From Beroe forskalii (lineage: Eukaryota; Ctenophora; Nuda; Beroida; Beroidae): 64,000 bases of DNA. Positions 35,491 through 47,499 of the stretch are shown here, one piece after another (within the stretch, counting starts at the first letter, position 1; each line of letters begins with the position of its first letter). The DNA is taken from assembly GCA_011033025.1 (NCBI GenBank), contig WFMF01000169.1, forward strand, positions 248,001 through 312,000, written 5' to 3'. The notes beneath the pieces are model-generated. The model did not search any database. It was given only the letters and a program-made list of their open reading frames with translations, and was not told where the DNA came from. Both the position numbers and the translations under genes were made by a program.

Positions 35491-36804
35491 CAAGACTTTA
35501 ATTTTGACAACGTCACATTAAGTCTCGTGACGTGATCCATACACTATGATACAGAGAGAGAATTTAAATTTATGTGACATGATAATATGATCCATTCAGA
35601 TCCATTATATACAGGAGATATAGTGAGACTTAATGTTACATCATCCATACAGTGGGATGAAGGGTGCTCTAGGTGGTCATATTAGAAAGGATGACCTTGG
35701 TCAGACTTTTTCCAGCGATGGTTGCGTTACCTAAAGAGTTAGAAAAGCTGCAAGTCTGTTCACTACGTATTTGTAAAAGGCGTAATATAGTTATCCCTAA
35801 TGATAGAAATTCAAAATCAACGCAACACTTATTTACTGAGACTCGAATCTTACTGAACGGCAAAATCCAATCCATGGATGGATGTAGACATAAAAATCTA
35901 AAGCTCAGATATATACCAAAACGTCATCAGCACCGCCAAATCCCGAAGTTTAAACTTCATCTAAGTCAGATTTTTGTGACAAACCTCTTTGATTTAGGGG
36001 CCTGTTTTAGCTCTTTTACCATACTGATTAAATACAGTAAGAAAGTAAGGAATCGCTGCTTCATATTTTGTTGCTGCATTATATTGCTATTTGTTTTAGT
36101 GGCAACTCGGTCAATATCGATCTGCATAGTTCAGTAGTTTGGGCAACTAAACGCTGTCCTAACTGTACCAGCTTTTTACCTTAACTACCCTCAACAGCGC
36201 CTCAACTATTCCCCAATTATGCACCGAGTTGCTGCTCAGCTGCTTTAATGATTATTGTGAACCTTTGATAGTTGAAAAATTACCCAGTTAATGCCTCTAA
36301 ATTTTTTGGTCGTCCATTTTGATATTATTAATGTGTGATAAATGTGGGAGGATTCGCAGAAACAGATTCACAGAAATATTTGATACACAACGGTTTAAAT
36401 CGCGGCTAAACAGTTCTTCATTTTTAAGGAGCTATGTTCTTGGTAACAAATTATAGATATTATTTAAAAAAGCTTGTCATAAATAAAGCTTTTATATAAA
36501 GCTTTTTAAACATCCCCTCTCATTTTTCCTTTTACTAGAAAGGCATTGGTGCATGGAGGAGACATTGGTGCATGATCATTACTCCTGGTGATAGTCTCTA
36601 TACTGCCTTTACTGTGCAGAACTGGGTCGCTACCGTCCAAAAAGTGGTCAGTCGTCACCAGAGAAATAATTATTAATTAAGGGGCTATTGAATAAATGTG
36701 CCTGAAAGGCACAGTGTTCAGTCACACTTTTCCGTTCCCAATAATGGAGGATTTGAGGAAAGCGGGGTCGGACAACGTTCCACATTTCAATGTCAGGTTC
36801 TCAG

Positions 36805-37906
36805 CCCATATGAACATCGTATCTAATTGGTCATCCCCGAAGTGAAATTTGGTCATCCATTTTTTGATTTTTTTTCTGGAACAAAAAATATATTGATTTT
36901 TAAGCTTTAAAACTCAATGGTATTCAGGAAATTTTGATCGAAGATTTTAGACAAATAGATTATGTTATAATCAACAATCATTCATTATGTTAGTTTCTAC
37001 AGGGTTGGCTGACATGGGCATAGGTCATAGGTAATAAATTAAAATGTATTATACATACCTGTGGGCGAACTTCGACATGTTAGAACAAAAGAGCTAGTAT
37101 CAAAACAAAACTGTGAAGTTTTTCGTGGTTCATCATCATGTGCTTGATAAATTTATTCGCATACTATAGGTACAATTCCCCCATATCAGCGTATCTATCC
37201 GGTCCCAGCCAAGTAAGATCTTATTACCACTAAGGTATACCCCACACACGAAAAATAGGCGGTTATTTTCAACAATTTGACAGTGCATAAAAAGTTGATG
37301 GCGTCATTGCGGCTGCCTATTTATTCTGAGCATATATTATGTGATATCATGATGCCTCTGGACTCAAGAGCTCAAGGATGACCAAAATCATAGAGATACA
37401 TTATGATCAAATCTAATTAGCGTGCCAACGTTAATATATGATTTTCTGGCTTTACGGAGGTGAGAATCGCAAATCTCACCTCCAGAACCCCAAAAAAGTA
37501 TCACTTACATAGATCAAAGTAGAAAATATATAGCGTTTGGTAATCACATTCCTGGTCATCCAGCAGAGCTTTGTAATAGTATCTGCTGCAGCTTTAATAA
37601 ATTGATAGCTGTTCTGTTTAACCTTTTACCGTCACTAATTCAATACATTGGAACACTAATATGATGTAAAACTCATCCGCCTACTGTTCGTACTTACCTA
37701 TATATCTTTCATTATAATAGCTGAGAGCAGTGCTTCTATGTTTTCAACGTATTTCGAAAGCGCGATAAAAGAATTGTATGGGTATTTCGCTGTCCTATTT
37801 ACGAAAAATTAAGAAAACCAAGCAGCAAATTTTTAATTAAGTAATTAAGTCATGACGTTTTGGTCATCCCCATATGGTCATCCGTTCTCAATGATATTGA
37901 TCAGGG
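36805..37906. mobile_element. 1.1-kb insertion with 8-bp target duplication
   Basis: GTTCTCAG flanks the segment on both sides (36797-36804 and 37907-37914). The left arm of the palindrome has the uninterrupted site (near 25428-25436, minus strand). The ends are CCCATATGAAC and GATCAGGG, so the TIR is only CCC/GGG plus weak similarity. GGTCATCC is repeated near both ends. No transposase. An 8-bp duplication is typical of hAT elements. Confidence 0.75.
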
Positions 37907-38174
37907 GTTCTCAGCTCAATATAACCGAGCTCCATTAGCATTTACTTTCACAACCTACCTATACTGGGTAATGTCTCGCTTTACTTTTAGTAACAATGCT
38001 GCTAAAAGCTTTCAGCATTTTCGACAAAGTTACCAAAGCTTTACCAACTCTATTCAGGGTTTTAGCACTAAAGACTTTTAAACCTGCACTGCACTGGAAC
38101 AGCTGTTGTTAATTAATTACTGCTTCGGAGGTTTGAGTCAGTAACAGTAAGAAAAGATCGTGTGTGAGTCTTAA

Positions 38175-38905
38175 GGGGGCAGGGGGGGGGGTCTTCGGGG
38201 TGTCGATGGCTAAAATGGAGTTTTTGGCTAGAAATGATAGAGGAGCATCCTAGCTACCAGAAAAACTTTACGAAATGAAAAAATCTTGTTCCTAGCCTGA
38301 GTTATGTGATCTTGAAAATCGGAATTTGCCTGTAATTACACTACGCGCGCGAACTTTAATCGCGATTTGCCAAAAATGATCTTAAAAATCTATCTCCTCC
38401 TACATTTTTTGGAGAATCGTCCTGAAACTTTCCAGATATGTTCTAGGGATTAAAATGAAGAGATTTGTTTAGTAGATTTTTGATTTAGGCCTTTAAACCG
38501 AAAATATTCGATTTTGAAATTTCGAGGTGCCAAATTTTGATGATTTTTGGCGGGTTCGAAATTTCAAAATCGAATATTTTCGGTTTAAAGGCCTAAATCA
38601 AAAATCTACTAAACAAATCTCTTCATTTTAATCCCTAGAACATATCTGGAAAGTTTCAGGACGATTCTCCAAAAAATGTAGGAGGAGATAGATTTTTAAG
38701 ATCATTTTTGGCAAATCGCGATTAAAGTTCGCGCGCGTAGTGTAATTACAGGCAAATTCCGATTTTCAAAATCACATAACTCAAGCTAGGAACAAGATTT
38801 TTCATTCCGTAAAGTTTTTCTGGTAGCTAGGATGCTCCTCTATCATTTCTAGCCAAAAACTCCATTTTGGCCATCGACACCCCGAAGACCCCCCCCCCCG
38901 CCCCC
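38175..38905. mobile_element. 731-bp palindromic foldback element with TTAA duplication
   Basis: TTAA lies at 38171-38174 and 38906-38909. The left arm of the palindrome has a single TTAA at the matching site (near 25173, minus strand). The element starts GGGGGC... and is a near-perfect palindrome: about 350-bp arms around a loop of about 30 bp centred near 38539. Only a few positions differ between arms. TTAA duplication is the hallmark of piggyBac-type insertion. There is no coding capacity. Confidence 0.85.
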
Positions 38906-39470
38906 TTAAATCTTGAGGTGGAATTTGGAAATGCGTAAGCATCTCTCAAAAGCTAGAACCAATCTTCAACAAACTATACCAATTCGTTTTAATGGTTATG
39001 TGGGCAAGCAACTGAACGAAATTTTTAATGACAATTGACAACCGTCGTAGCAGTTGCTTGCATATGTAACCATTTATGAAAATATCTTGCCTCAGAAGCC
39101 AGACGTTTTCAATAGATTGAATTTTCACCTCCACAGGATTTTCACACCCATTCAGACTATAAAAAATCTGAATAGTTTCAAACTAGTTGGCCCGTTTTTG
39201 AAATTTCTACAGGGATAAGAATGAGAATGAGATCCCGTAGGCAGAGGTCTGGGGGCGGTAGCCCCAAGAAGCTGGAAGTTTTCAACTTCCAGCTCCTTTT
39301 GAAATGAAAAATGCTCTGTAGCGATTCAACTCTTTTCCAAACTAATTTCAAAGCAGGAACCGGCCCTCATTTAAACCAAAAAATATCTGCAGAGATAAAA
39401 ATGAAATCAAGTTGACAGGGGTCTGGGGGCCGCTGCCCTCAGAAGCTGGACGTTTTCAACCGAATAGAAT

Positions 39471-42400
39471 TGTCATTGTTATGCACATCCGGCTGCATTT
39501 ATAGGTGCAAGTTTGAGACTCGGTTTATAGGCTCTCCATATGTAACTCTTTCGAAATATACCGTGACGCAATGATGAAAAGTGTGGGAACACGCCCAAAT
39601 GACCACGCCCATTTTTACCGTGGGAAAAATTTGAAATTTTAATTTTCAGCCAATTTTCACATGCTTGGCATCTAAGTAGCATGATTTTGACCCGCTGAAT
39701 CGATTCCCGGCAACAGTTTTTCATTTCAACCTTCCCCTGACCCTATAGGCCCGACCACGCCCTTTTTCGGTGACGTATCAGTTCAAAATGATCCGAAGGC
39801 ATTAATTTCCTCTTGAGGACATATTATTCATCAAACTAGTACTTATTTGGACCCCTGAATCGATTGCTGATGTTATTTTTCTGTTTTGACCTTCCCCCGA
39901 CCCTTTTGGAACGACCACGCCCTTTTTTGTTTGGCTCCCATGGGGCCAAAACTTCATGAATCGTTCTAATCATTATGATATCAATGTAGGGCATCAAACT
40001 AGTGGTTTTTTGGACTTCTGAATCGATTGCCGATGTTATTTTTATGTTTGGACCTTCCCCTGACCCTGTAGGCTGTACCACGCCCTTTCTGATTATAGCC
40101 CAAAGGGCTAAAACCTCATGAAGTCATGAAATATTATTATTATGATTGATATCAATTTGGAGCATCAAAGTAGTGTTTTTTGTTCCCCGAATCGATTGCT
40201 GTTGTTAGTTATATGTTTCAATCCTCCCTGACACTGTAGGATGGGCCACGCCGTTTTTGTTTTGACTGGAAACGGAACCCAAATTGTATGGGGATTGGGA
40301 GCCCTGGATGATAGGGTCGAGCACAATTGGTGTAGGGGAGCCTTATTGGCTTGGGGTCTGGGGAAGCCCAAATTGAACTGGACTCAAATGGAGTAGGAAA
40401 GGCCAATTGTGCTCAAACCTATCATCCAATTGATTGGTACAAGGAAGCCCAAATGCTCAAATGGTATGAGGGAGCCCATCTCGAAGCAGGGTGGGGTTCA
40501 AAGGGTACCTTTGGTGGAGCCTAAATGCCATTGGAGTGCCAAAATGGAAGGAGAGCAAGGAGGGGGAGTCTAGATGATAGGGTGGAGCACAAATGGCGTT
40601 GGGGAGCTTAAATGGCACAGGGAAGCCCAAATAGTATGAGGGCCCAAATTGTAGCGAGGCAGTGGTCATATGGTGGAGCCCAAATGCTATTGGAGTGCCA
40701 AAAAGGGAGCCCAAGTTAGCATGGAGGAGCTCAAGTTCCTATAGGGAGCCCAAGTTAGAACCTATGGGGGGCACAAACTAAAACACTTCAATAATTATGA
40801 ATTATAACGACTCATATCTAGCACCTACTGGTATGGGGAGCCAAGTTATTATTGTTAAGTCGGGTACGATATATATCCCAAGGTAAGGGTAATACCAATA
40901 TAATACAATGTTACCTGGTAAGTCCAAAACGTTGGTGAAGCCCAGTATTAGGTTGCGTCAGGTACTTTGTTGCCAAGGTAAGGGCAAGTCTGGTTCAGGT
41001 GATCCCATCTTACGAGATGGGCCTGGGTTGTTGTTGATACCCAGCAATGAGGTGAGTCAGGTAGGTATGGACGATCCTATGGGGAGCCGAAATGGCACGG
41101 GGAGCCCAAATGGGATGGGGCAGCTAAGATGCCATGTGGCCGAGATAGTATTGGGAGCCGAGCCCAAATAAGTATGCATGAGCCCGAGTTAGAAAGGGAA
41201 GCCCAAGTCAATATGAATTATAAACAACGTTGGTGAGCCCAAGTCGGTTACTCGTGTTAGTATGGGCTGTCTAGCTTTGCGGTGAGCCGGGGCAAAGTAG
41301 CATAAGGTAGCCCAAATTAGCATGGAGGATCCAAGGTTTAAACGGGGAGCCCAAGGAAGTATGAGGGACCTCGGTCACAGGTAATATATTCTGGCGTAAA
41401 CTATAGTATGGGGAAACCCAAATGATAAGGTGAAGCCCAAGTGGAGTCATACAGTATAGCCCAAGGTAAGAAGGATTATGGAAAGCATGATCTCATGTTA
41501 CAGTGTAAGGCCAGGATGTCGGTGAAGACCAGAATAACATGATTGGGTTTCGTCAGGCGTACACTGTAGTAAGGTTTTTCTTTTCAGGTAGCCACAGGCC
41601 CACCCTAGGATGCTGGGTTTTTTCGTCGTTCAGGCCCCCTTTTTTCGACCAAAGGCCCACTTTTTAGCAGAAACTTGATCACAAAAACAGGCCCATTTGA
41701 GACATCACAGGCCCATTTGATCCAGAAAAAAGCTAGTTCTAGGATGCCAGCCACCAGCGCATCCAGGAAAGAAAAGCCTTACACTGTAGCCCAAGGTAAT
41801 GATGAGCCTGGAATGGGTGTCCCATATTACAGTGTAAACCTGGAGCATCGGGTATTCGGAATAGGTGCTGTCTGGTAAATTTTAGTACAAGGTATGGGAA
41901 GCCTGGTAGCCCGGGCTATACCATGATTCGAGGTTATAGGGTTATAACATGGCGGTGGTGAAACCCAGCAATGAAGTGAGTCTGGTTTGGGCGATCCTGT
42001 GCGGTGTGCATATCGAGGGGAACCCGGAACTGGTGAATGGTGAAGCACGAGATTCATGAGGGGGCCTCCCAAAAGATTTTGACATAATGGCATGGTAGAA
42101 TGTGGTATATGTGAATTGTGAACCCGAAGAAAAGGAAGCCATGCTGGCTAAACAATATCTCGGATGATTCAAGAAGTTGTGGCTCTATGCGGTCCAAAAC
42201 AAAATTAAGGCGAGGTAGGTCTTACCAGATGGCGGATAGGGACCAGTGGAAGGTTAGAAAAGAAAACTAACAACAGCAATTAATTCAGGGAGCCAAAAGC
42301 ACTAGCTTAATGCCCCATATTTGTATGATAATGATAATATTTCATTAGCTTTTGGCCCTTTGGGCTCTAATCCAAAAGGGTGTGGTCGAGTCTACAGGGT

Positions 42401-42997
42401 CAGGGAAGGTCCAAACATTTAAATAACACCGGAAATCGATTCAGAGGTCCAAAAACCCTAGTTCGATGCCCTACATTGATATCATAATGATTAGATCGAT
42501 TCATAAAGTTTTGGCCTCATGGGAGCCAAACAAAAAAGGGCGCGGTCGTTCCAAAAGGGTCGGGGGAAGGTCAAAACAGAATAATAACTTCAGAAATCGA
42601 TTCAGGGGTCCAAATAAGCACTAGTTTGATGAATAATATGTCCTCAAGAGGAAATTAATGCCTTCGGATCATTTTGAACTGATACGTCACCGAAAAAGGG
42701 CGTGGTCGAGCCTATAAGGTCAGGGGAAGGTTGAAATGAAAAACTGATGCCGGGAATCGATTCAGCGGGTCAAAATCATGCTACTTAGATGCCAAGCATG
42801 TGAAAATTGGCTGAAAATTAAAATTTCAAAATTTTCCCACGGTAAAAATGGGCGTGGTCATTTGGGGGTGTTCCCACACTTTTCATCATTGCGTCACGGT
42901 ATATTTCGAAAGAGTTACATATGGAGAGCCTATAAACCGAGTCTCAAACTTGCACCTATAAATGCAGAGAGTCGGCAATTTTTGTGCATAACTGACC
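39471..42997. mobile_element. Foldback element family F, full copy 1
   Basis: The left TIR (about 39471-40170) and right TIR (about 42290-42997) are inverted copies running from GTTATGCACA...GGCTGCATTTATAGG inward. Each TIR is made of about four degenerate units with GGGCGTGG, AGGTC.GGG.AAGG and AATCGATTCA motifs. The centre is a minisatellite-like stretch of GGGAGCCCAAAT and GGTGAAGCCCA units. Its left part is also the outer end of the right palindrome arm. No protein is encoded. Confidence 0.7.
41570..41779. mobile_element. 210-bp insertion with 9-10-bp target duplication
   Basis: TACACTGTAG occurs at 41560-41569 and 41780-41789. Copy 2 of element F has one TACACTGTA at the matching site (near 50509-50518). 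The ends TAAGGTTTTTCTTTTC and GAAAGAAAAGCCT form short imperfect TIRs. CAGGCCCA(C/T)TT is repeated inside. A 9-10-bp duplication suggests a Mutator-like element. Confidence 0.7.
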
Positions 42998-43900
42998 AGA
43001 CTATTTAACTCTTTTTTCAGTATAATTTCAAAGTAGTTGTTTGGCCCGTAGGCTTTATTTGAGATGAAAAATTTTTACAAATATGAGAATGAAATCCAGA
43101 AGGCGGGGGTCTGGGGGCGGCAGCCCCCAGATGCAGAGTCTGTACGTTTTCAACTGAATAGAATTTTCATTTCCTCAATAGGTTTTTAACTCTTATGTCA
43201 GTCTTATTTCAAAGTATTTGACCCTTATTTATGATGAAAAATGTTTGAATAGATTAGAATTTAATATAATGGGCTATTGGGGGCAGCAGCCCCCAAAGAT
43301 AGACATCTTGAACAATAGACTGAATTGTCAATGTGTAATATCGAAGCTATCATGGGATGACCATTAAAATCATAGGAAATACTCTCCTAAGTTACCCCCC
43401 CCCCCCTAAGTTAGTCAATATTTTATTCATAGCTTCAATTACTTCACACCTACACAGAACGCAGCAAATTGTAAAAGTTTGACATTTTTTCAAATTTCCA
43501 TTTTTCGACAATTTTGGGGGTCCACCAACCAACAACGGCCAATTGGCCGAAATTGAAAATTTTTAGACGGTTGGCCGGTTGCCCGTTTTATTTTTGATAT
43601 TTACGCTCTTTAGGGGGTCCAATCAAAAAACTCCCAGAGAGAAAGTTGTTTGTAATAGTTCTAAGAACACATCTGAGTACATTTGAAGACACTAATATCG
43701 AAAAAAATGTGATATTAAAGATAATTTAGCTCATTTCGTACAGTCTAGTACTTTTAGCAACTCATGGACCAGGATCATCCTACTGTTAACATCTAAATAA
43801 GTTCACCAAGAGGTATTGAATATGTTCCAGTGGCCGGGAAAGTACTTGAGTGCTTGAAAAAAAATCTCCTTGCATGAGGGCTCCTTAATTCTGATGAAAG
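42998..43900. other. Decayed repeats flanking element F, then unrecognised
   Basis: To about 43370 there are two imperfect units with CTGGGGGCGGCAGCCCCCAG-type hairpins and CAACTGAATAGAATTTTCATT. They are related to 24620-24990 and 39130-39470. A poly-C run of about 14 lies near 43395-43410. The rest is AT-rich. Confidence 0.5.
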
Positions 43901-45621
43901 GGATTGCCAATTAATAAGACTGCGGCACAGAGTCCTGACATTGGACTATTGGAGCTAAAGTTGGCTTCCCAGAATTTGTCAACCTCAAGGCCCTGCAACC
44001 AGTTCCAACCACTAATATCACCTTTCCACAACTTATATTACCTCATTCAACACCAGTGCTCCCTTCAGCTTCACCTCCTGACTTCATTCTTCCACCATCA
44101 TTCTTTCCAGTACAGCCTCTTTGCCCCAATTTAGCCCTGAAAGTGCCCCTGCCCATCTAGTCGCCCTGACTCAGTGCCTCACACTAAAGTACCATGGATT
44201 CCTCAGCCCTGTCCCGCCTTAGTACCTTGGCCTCCTCCTCAACTCCTCATGATCAGCCACTGCTCCTCAACTTCGTTCTGAGTCTTGTGCCCAGTCTCCT
44301 CCTCAGTATTTTCATCCTGTCTTGCAGCTCTTGGCCCTCGCCAATGGATTCCTTGTCCATCCCAATCGAGTGTTGCAGAAACCACCAACTTCCCCTCCTG
44401 CTGCACACAGATCTATCCTCTACCTGGGTGCAAACCTTGGTAGACAGAATCGCTTAGCCTGCACATCCTGGATATGATGGTACATCTGGTCCCCAAGCTA
44501 CAACAGATCCCTTACCAGATAGTTCCTCTATCTGTAGAGGAAAGGGGGGATCAAACATCACAGTTCGAGGATTGCAGCGACATTTAACCCCCCGGCATTG
44601 CATTCCTCGATGAATCAACACAGATCAAACGCAATAATCACAGCTTATTCAAGGTCTTTAAGTGGGATGAACCTCTCCTGAACCAAGATGTTCCGTGCCT
44701 ACGCCCTACAGAGGAGACGTGATCAAGCCATCTGCCCTGGAAACAAGGAGGAACGAGAGGATCCAGATCCTCATCCGAACTACTCCAGACCTACTGCTGA
44801 CAGCTTCCTGACTATGACTACATGTCTTAAAGATCAAGTGTTGGGGGTGTATTGTCGGAGGGTCAAATGAATTGCATGCCGCACTACAAAAAGGCCTGAG
44901 CCAATCCTAGGAATCATTGCAAACTATAAGGCCAGTACTTGGACTGCATAAACTATTTAGGACTGCTAGGCAAGCTGGCAAGGGCTCGTGAATGTCATCC
45001 CTAGGTCATATACATGCAGGGAGACAGTCAATAGAATCATATGTTTCATACATGAACAGAAAATAGTTCCAGGCGTGGCAGGGAATCAGGGATAAGACAA
45101 CATGACTATACTGCAATGGATTTTAAGACTATAAGGGAAGAACCTTACAGGTGGGATGATCTACACTGAACTTATCAAGGGTTAATCTCTCCTAGCGACC
45201 TAGCAAGGGAAAAAGCCTATCTTGGGCTAGGCTCCAAATCAAGTGCCCCTTGCTGCTGAGGCATCAGCAGCAAGGGGCTCATTTCCGTTAGGTCAGTTGC
45301 CACAACTTGCCTCTGTCACAGCTTTCCTCTTATCATGGCTCTGCAACCAGTTCTGAAGAGGTCACACTTCCAGTAGGAGCTGTCAGAACATCAAAACGCC
45401 ATAACAGTGACTTGAAGCAGCCAAACATTGTCTTTGGGTTGGGTTAGGGTCAGTTGCCGCAGCTTTCTCTTCAGCTCCTGCTTCCACGGTGGACGCAGCT
45501 TTCTGAGCACCATGGTTGGAGTGGTCACCTGCTTGTCAACAGTGGTGATCGTGGCTCTGGAACCAGTTCCATAGAGAGCAATAATTAGAGCTGTCAAAAA
45601 TATGCTGTCAGAACAGCAAAA
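43901..45621. other. C-rich non-coding or strongly decayed sequence
   Basis: Base composition shifts to C-rich on the plus strand. A frame at 44194-44457 (MDSSALSRLSTLASSSTP) and one at 44688-44870 are open but not recognised. They could be remnants of a retroelement gag-like gene, but nothing diagnostic is visible. A CATCAGCAGCAAGGGG stretch near 45241-45280 forms a short inverted repeat. The GTGACTT..AGCAGCCAAACATTGTC block at about 45405-45437 recurs on the other side of the hAT-like insertion at 46401-46430. Confidence 0.35.
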
Positions 45622-46382
45622 CAGGCCCGTAGCCATGATTTTTTTTTTTTCCGGGAGGGGCCCTTGCGCCGCGAGCAAGCTGCGGTAGGGGTCTGTGGGC
45701 GCAGCCCCCAGCAGGGTCCAGGGGCGAGCCCCTGCTAGGAGGTTAGGGGGCGCAGCCCCCGAAAAATTTTAGTGAAATTAGGGTGCTGCAGGATGATTTT
45801 TACAATAAAGAAATGTACAGGAAATGTACTGGACGATATTTGTCAAAATTAGAGCATCGAAAAAGTATACAATCAAATATAAACGAGCTATAACAGTCAG
45901 AATAAGATTAAACTAGTGAACTGCCACTATTAAACCAAGCAAAGTATATAATTATAATTATCAGTCAAAAAACTTTTATTTAACTACTAGCAGGCCCGTT
46001 GGGCTTCGCGCCACCTCGTTCGATGCTAGCCATACCCGTCCTCTATCTTCAGATCTTGAATTTCATTTGAAAAACAGTAAACACACTGTTCTTTCAAACG
46101 CTACAATGCAGCAGTCAACAACGTATCAGAAAGCACTCTCAAAGAACTGATTATCATCTGCACGTGCGAATATTGGTTTCCATAGCAACGGCGCCTCATT
46201 TCTCCCTTTTGCCTTTGTTTCTCTTGATATTTACTTGGCAAGCTCAAATTTAATGGTGTGCGCCCGCACAGACAAACATTATTCACGTGTGAATTCATTT
46301 TATGTTAAAGATTTTTTGAAATGGTACCTTTTCTTCCGAGGGGGGCTGCAGCCCCCCTAGCCCCCCTCTGTCTACGGGCCTG
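45622..46382. mobile_element. Non-autonomous hAT-like element
   Basis: The perfect 11-bp TIRs CAGGCCCGTAG and CTACGGGCCTG are flanked by the 8-bp duplication CAGCAAAA (45614-45621 and 46383-46390). Subterminal hairpins such as GGGGGCGCAGCCCCC and GGGGGGCTGCAGCCCCCC are present. The host sequence is a diverged tandem repeat. A Helitron-like element is nested inside (45987-46311). No transposase. Confidence 0.8.
45987..46311 (-). mobile_element. Helitron-like element nested in the hAT-like element
   Basis: On the minus strand it begins A|TCTTTAACATAAAATG and ends GCCCAACGGGCCTGCTAG|T, with a GCCC-AAC-GGGC stem just before the end. The GCACGTGCAGAT and GTTGCTATGG blocks match the 5.5-6.3 kb pair. 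The termini obey the A-TC...CTAG-T rule. Confidence 0.5.
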
Positions 46383-46905
46383 CAGCAAAAAAGCCATAAC
46401 AGTGACTTTTAGCAGCCAAACATTGTCGGGCAAAAGTTAAACGATGCAAAGAATGAAAATTTCGAATTTTTCACTCAAAATTTTTCTAAGTCCCGAAAAT
46501 TTTCTAAGTCAAAAATTTTTCAAAATGTTCTTAAAAACCACTTTTTACCACGTTTCATGCAATTGCGATCATTTCTAGCGAAAAAAAGTTTTTTCGAATT
46601 TTTGAAAATCACCCAATTAGCTAATTGGCCAATTAACTAATTATCTGACAAAAAAGTTGTCAGAGAAAAAGTTGTTCCCCTTGATCAGATAGACACCCTG
46701 ATTCTATTCCGAAGTCTCTACGACCATCAGAAGTCGAAATAATTAGGTCCCCAAACACCACATAAGGGCAAAAATGGGCGTGGCCCTGGAGCCCAAATGG
46801 CGTCGATACGGGAAATGTCAGCAAGTAGGATTTGTTTGTTATACTTCAAAGTATCGAAAACCGTTGAGAAATGCCGTGGGCAATGAAGTGCCTACGGACT
46901 TGCCC
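46383..46905. other. Non-coding between hAT-like element and transporter fragment
   Basis: It contains AGCTAATTGGCCAATTAACT (near 46616-46640), the same palindromic core as the 7.3-8.7 kb satellite. A GGGCGTGGCCC...GAGCCCAAATGG segment near 46772-46800 is related to element F. Confidence 0.45.
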
Positions 46906-47391
46906 TCAGCTACTGTAGTATCTGTACTTCTTTGGTGGCATTTCTGCGCTCAGTACTACAGCTGGAGAAATTCCGAATCCAAAGAACAGGCCCATCAACA
47001 ATCTGAGCGTTAAGAGCTGCCAGTAGGCCGTGATGAAGGCACAGAGAATTCCAATCAGTATTACTCCTGTTGAGCCAATCAGTGCCATAGGTCGGCGACC
47101 AAACTTGTCTCCAAGAGGTGAAATCAGCCCAGTGGAGCACATCATGGCAAAGGTAGTGCTTATTTGGAGGGCCGTGAGGGAGAAGGAGTCTAGGTTCCAG
47201 TCACATCTCAGGATGGGCCCCACAATGGCTAACACGAAGATCTCAGCACCAAGCAGACAGCAGAAGAGAAAGGGTCCCAACATGTAGAGAATAGTACCAA
47301 TTCCACAGCCCGCTTCCTCGAGTGCAACGTTTACATGCACACGGTCTTCTTCTGCCATACTGCTGTTCCTAAACCACTTGAAAATATTCAA
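46906..47391 (-). CDS. SV2/SVOP-type MFS transporter, N-terminal fragment
   Basis: The 161 residues start at ATG 47391, or at the second ATG 33 bp downstream (MAEEDRVHVNVALEEAG), which fits the usual N-terminus better. Residues 30-60 form TM1 (TILYMLGPFLFCCLLGAEIFVLAIV). The MFS signature GLISPLGDKFGRRP is at 88-101 after TM2. TM3 and TM4 follow (ALIGSTGVILIGILCAFITAY and LLTLRLLMGLFFGFGISPAVVLSAE), and then the cytoplasmic EMPPKKYR. The V..ALE..G.G N-terminal motif and the spacing to the MFS motif match SV2-related proteins (SVOP, SLC22-like), which have twelve membrane segments and about 500-550 residues. The frame ends at a stop after YRYYSS without an obvious GT donor, so this is a truncated copy or an exon whose boundary I cannot place. 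Substrate unknown. Confidence 0.6.
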   Translation of the reverse strand: MNIFKWFRNSSMAEEDRVHVNVALEEAGCGIGTILYMLGPFLFCCLLGAEIFVLAIVGPILRCDWNLDSFSLTALQISTTFAMMCSTGLISPLGDKFGRRPMALIGSTGVILIGILCAFITAYWQLLTLRLLMGLFFGFGISPAVVLSAEMPPKKYRYYSS

Positions 47392-47499
47392 TATTCAATA
47401 ATAATCCAGCAATACTATAACTTAAAACAAGAATGGCGCCTGCAGGCAAAATTCTTGTTGCTCGTTGTTCCTGAATGCGGTATGCAGGTGCTTAATTTC

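Larger units (their letters stand above)
35036..40900. repeat. Right arm of the very large inverted duplication
   Basis: This is the reverse complement of 23211-27184, starting at ACTAGTTCG and running outward. Differences from the left arm are scattered substitutions, small indels, and two insertions (36805-37906 and 38175-38905). The GPCR exon is identical in protein sequence in the two arms. Confidence 0.85.

Noticed and set aside
45391..45678. 95-codon minus-strand membrane protein
   Set aside because: It overlaps the start of the hAT-like element and has no known motif.
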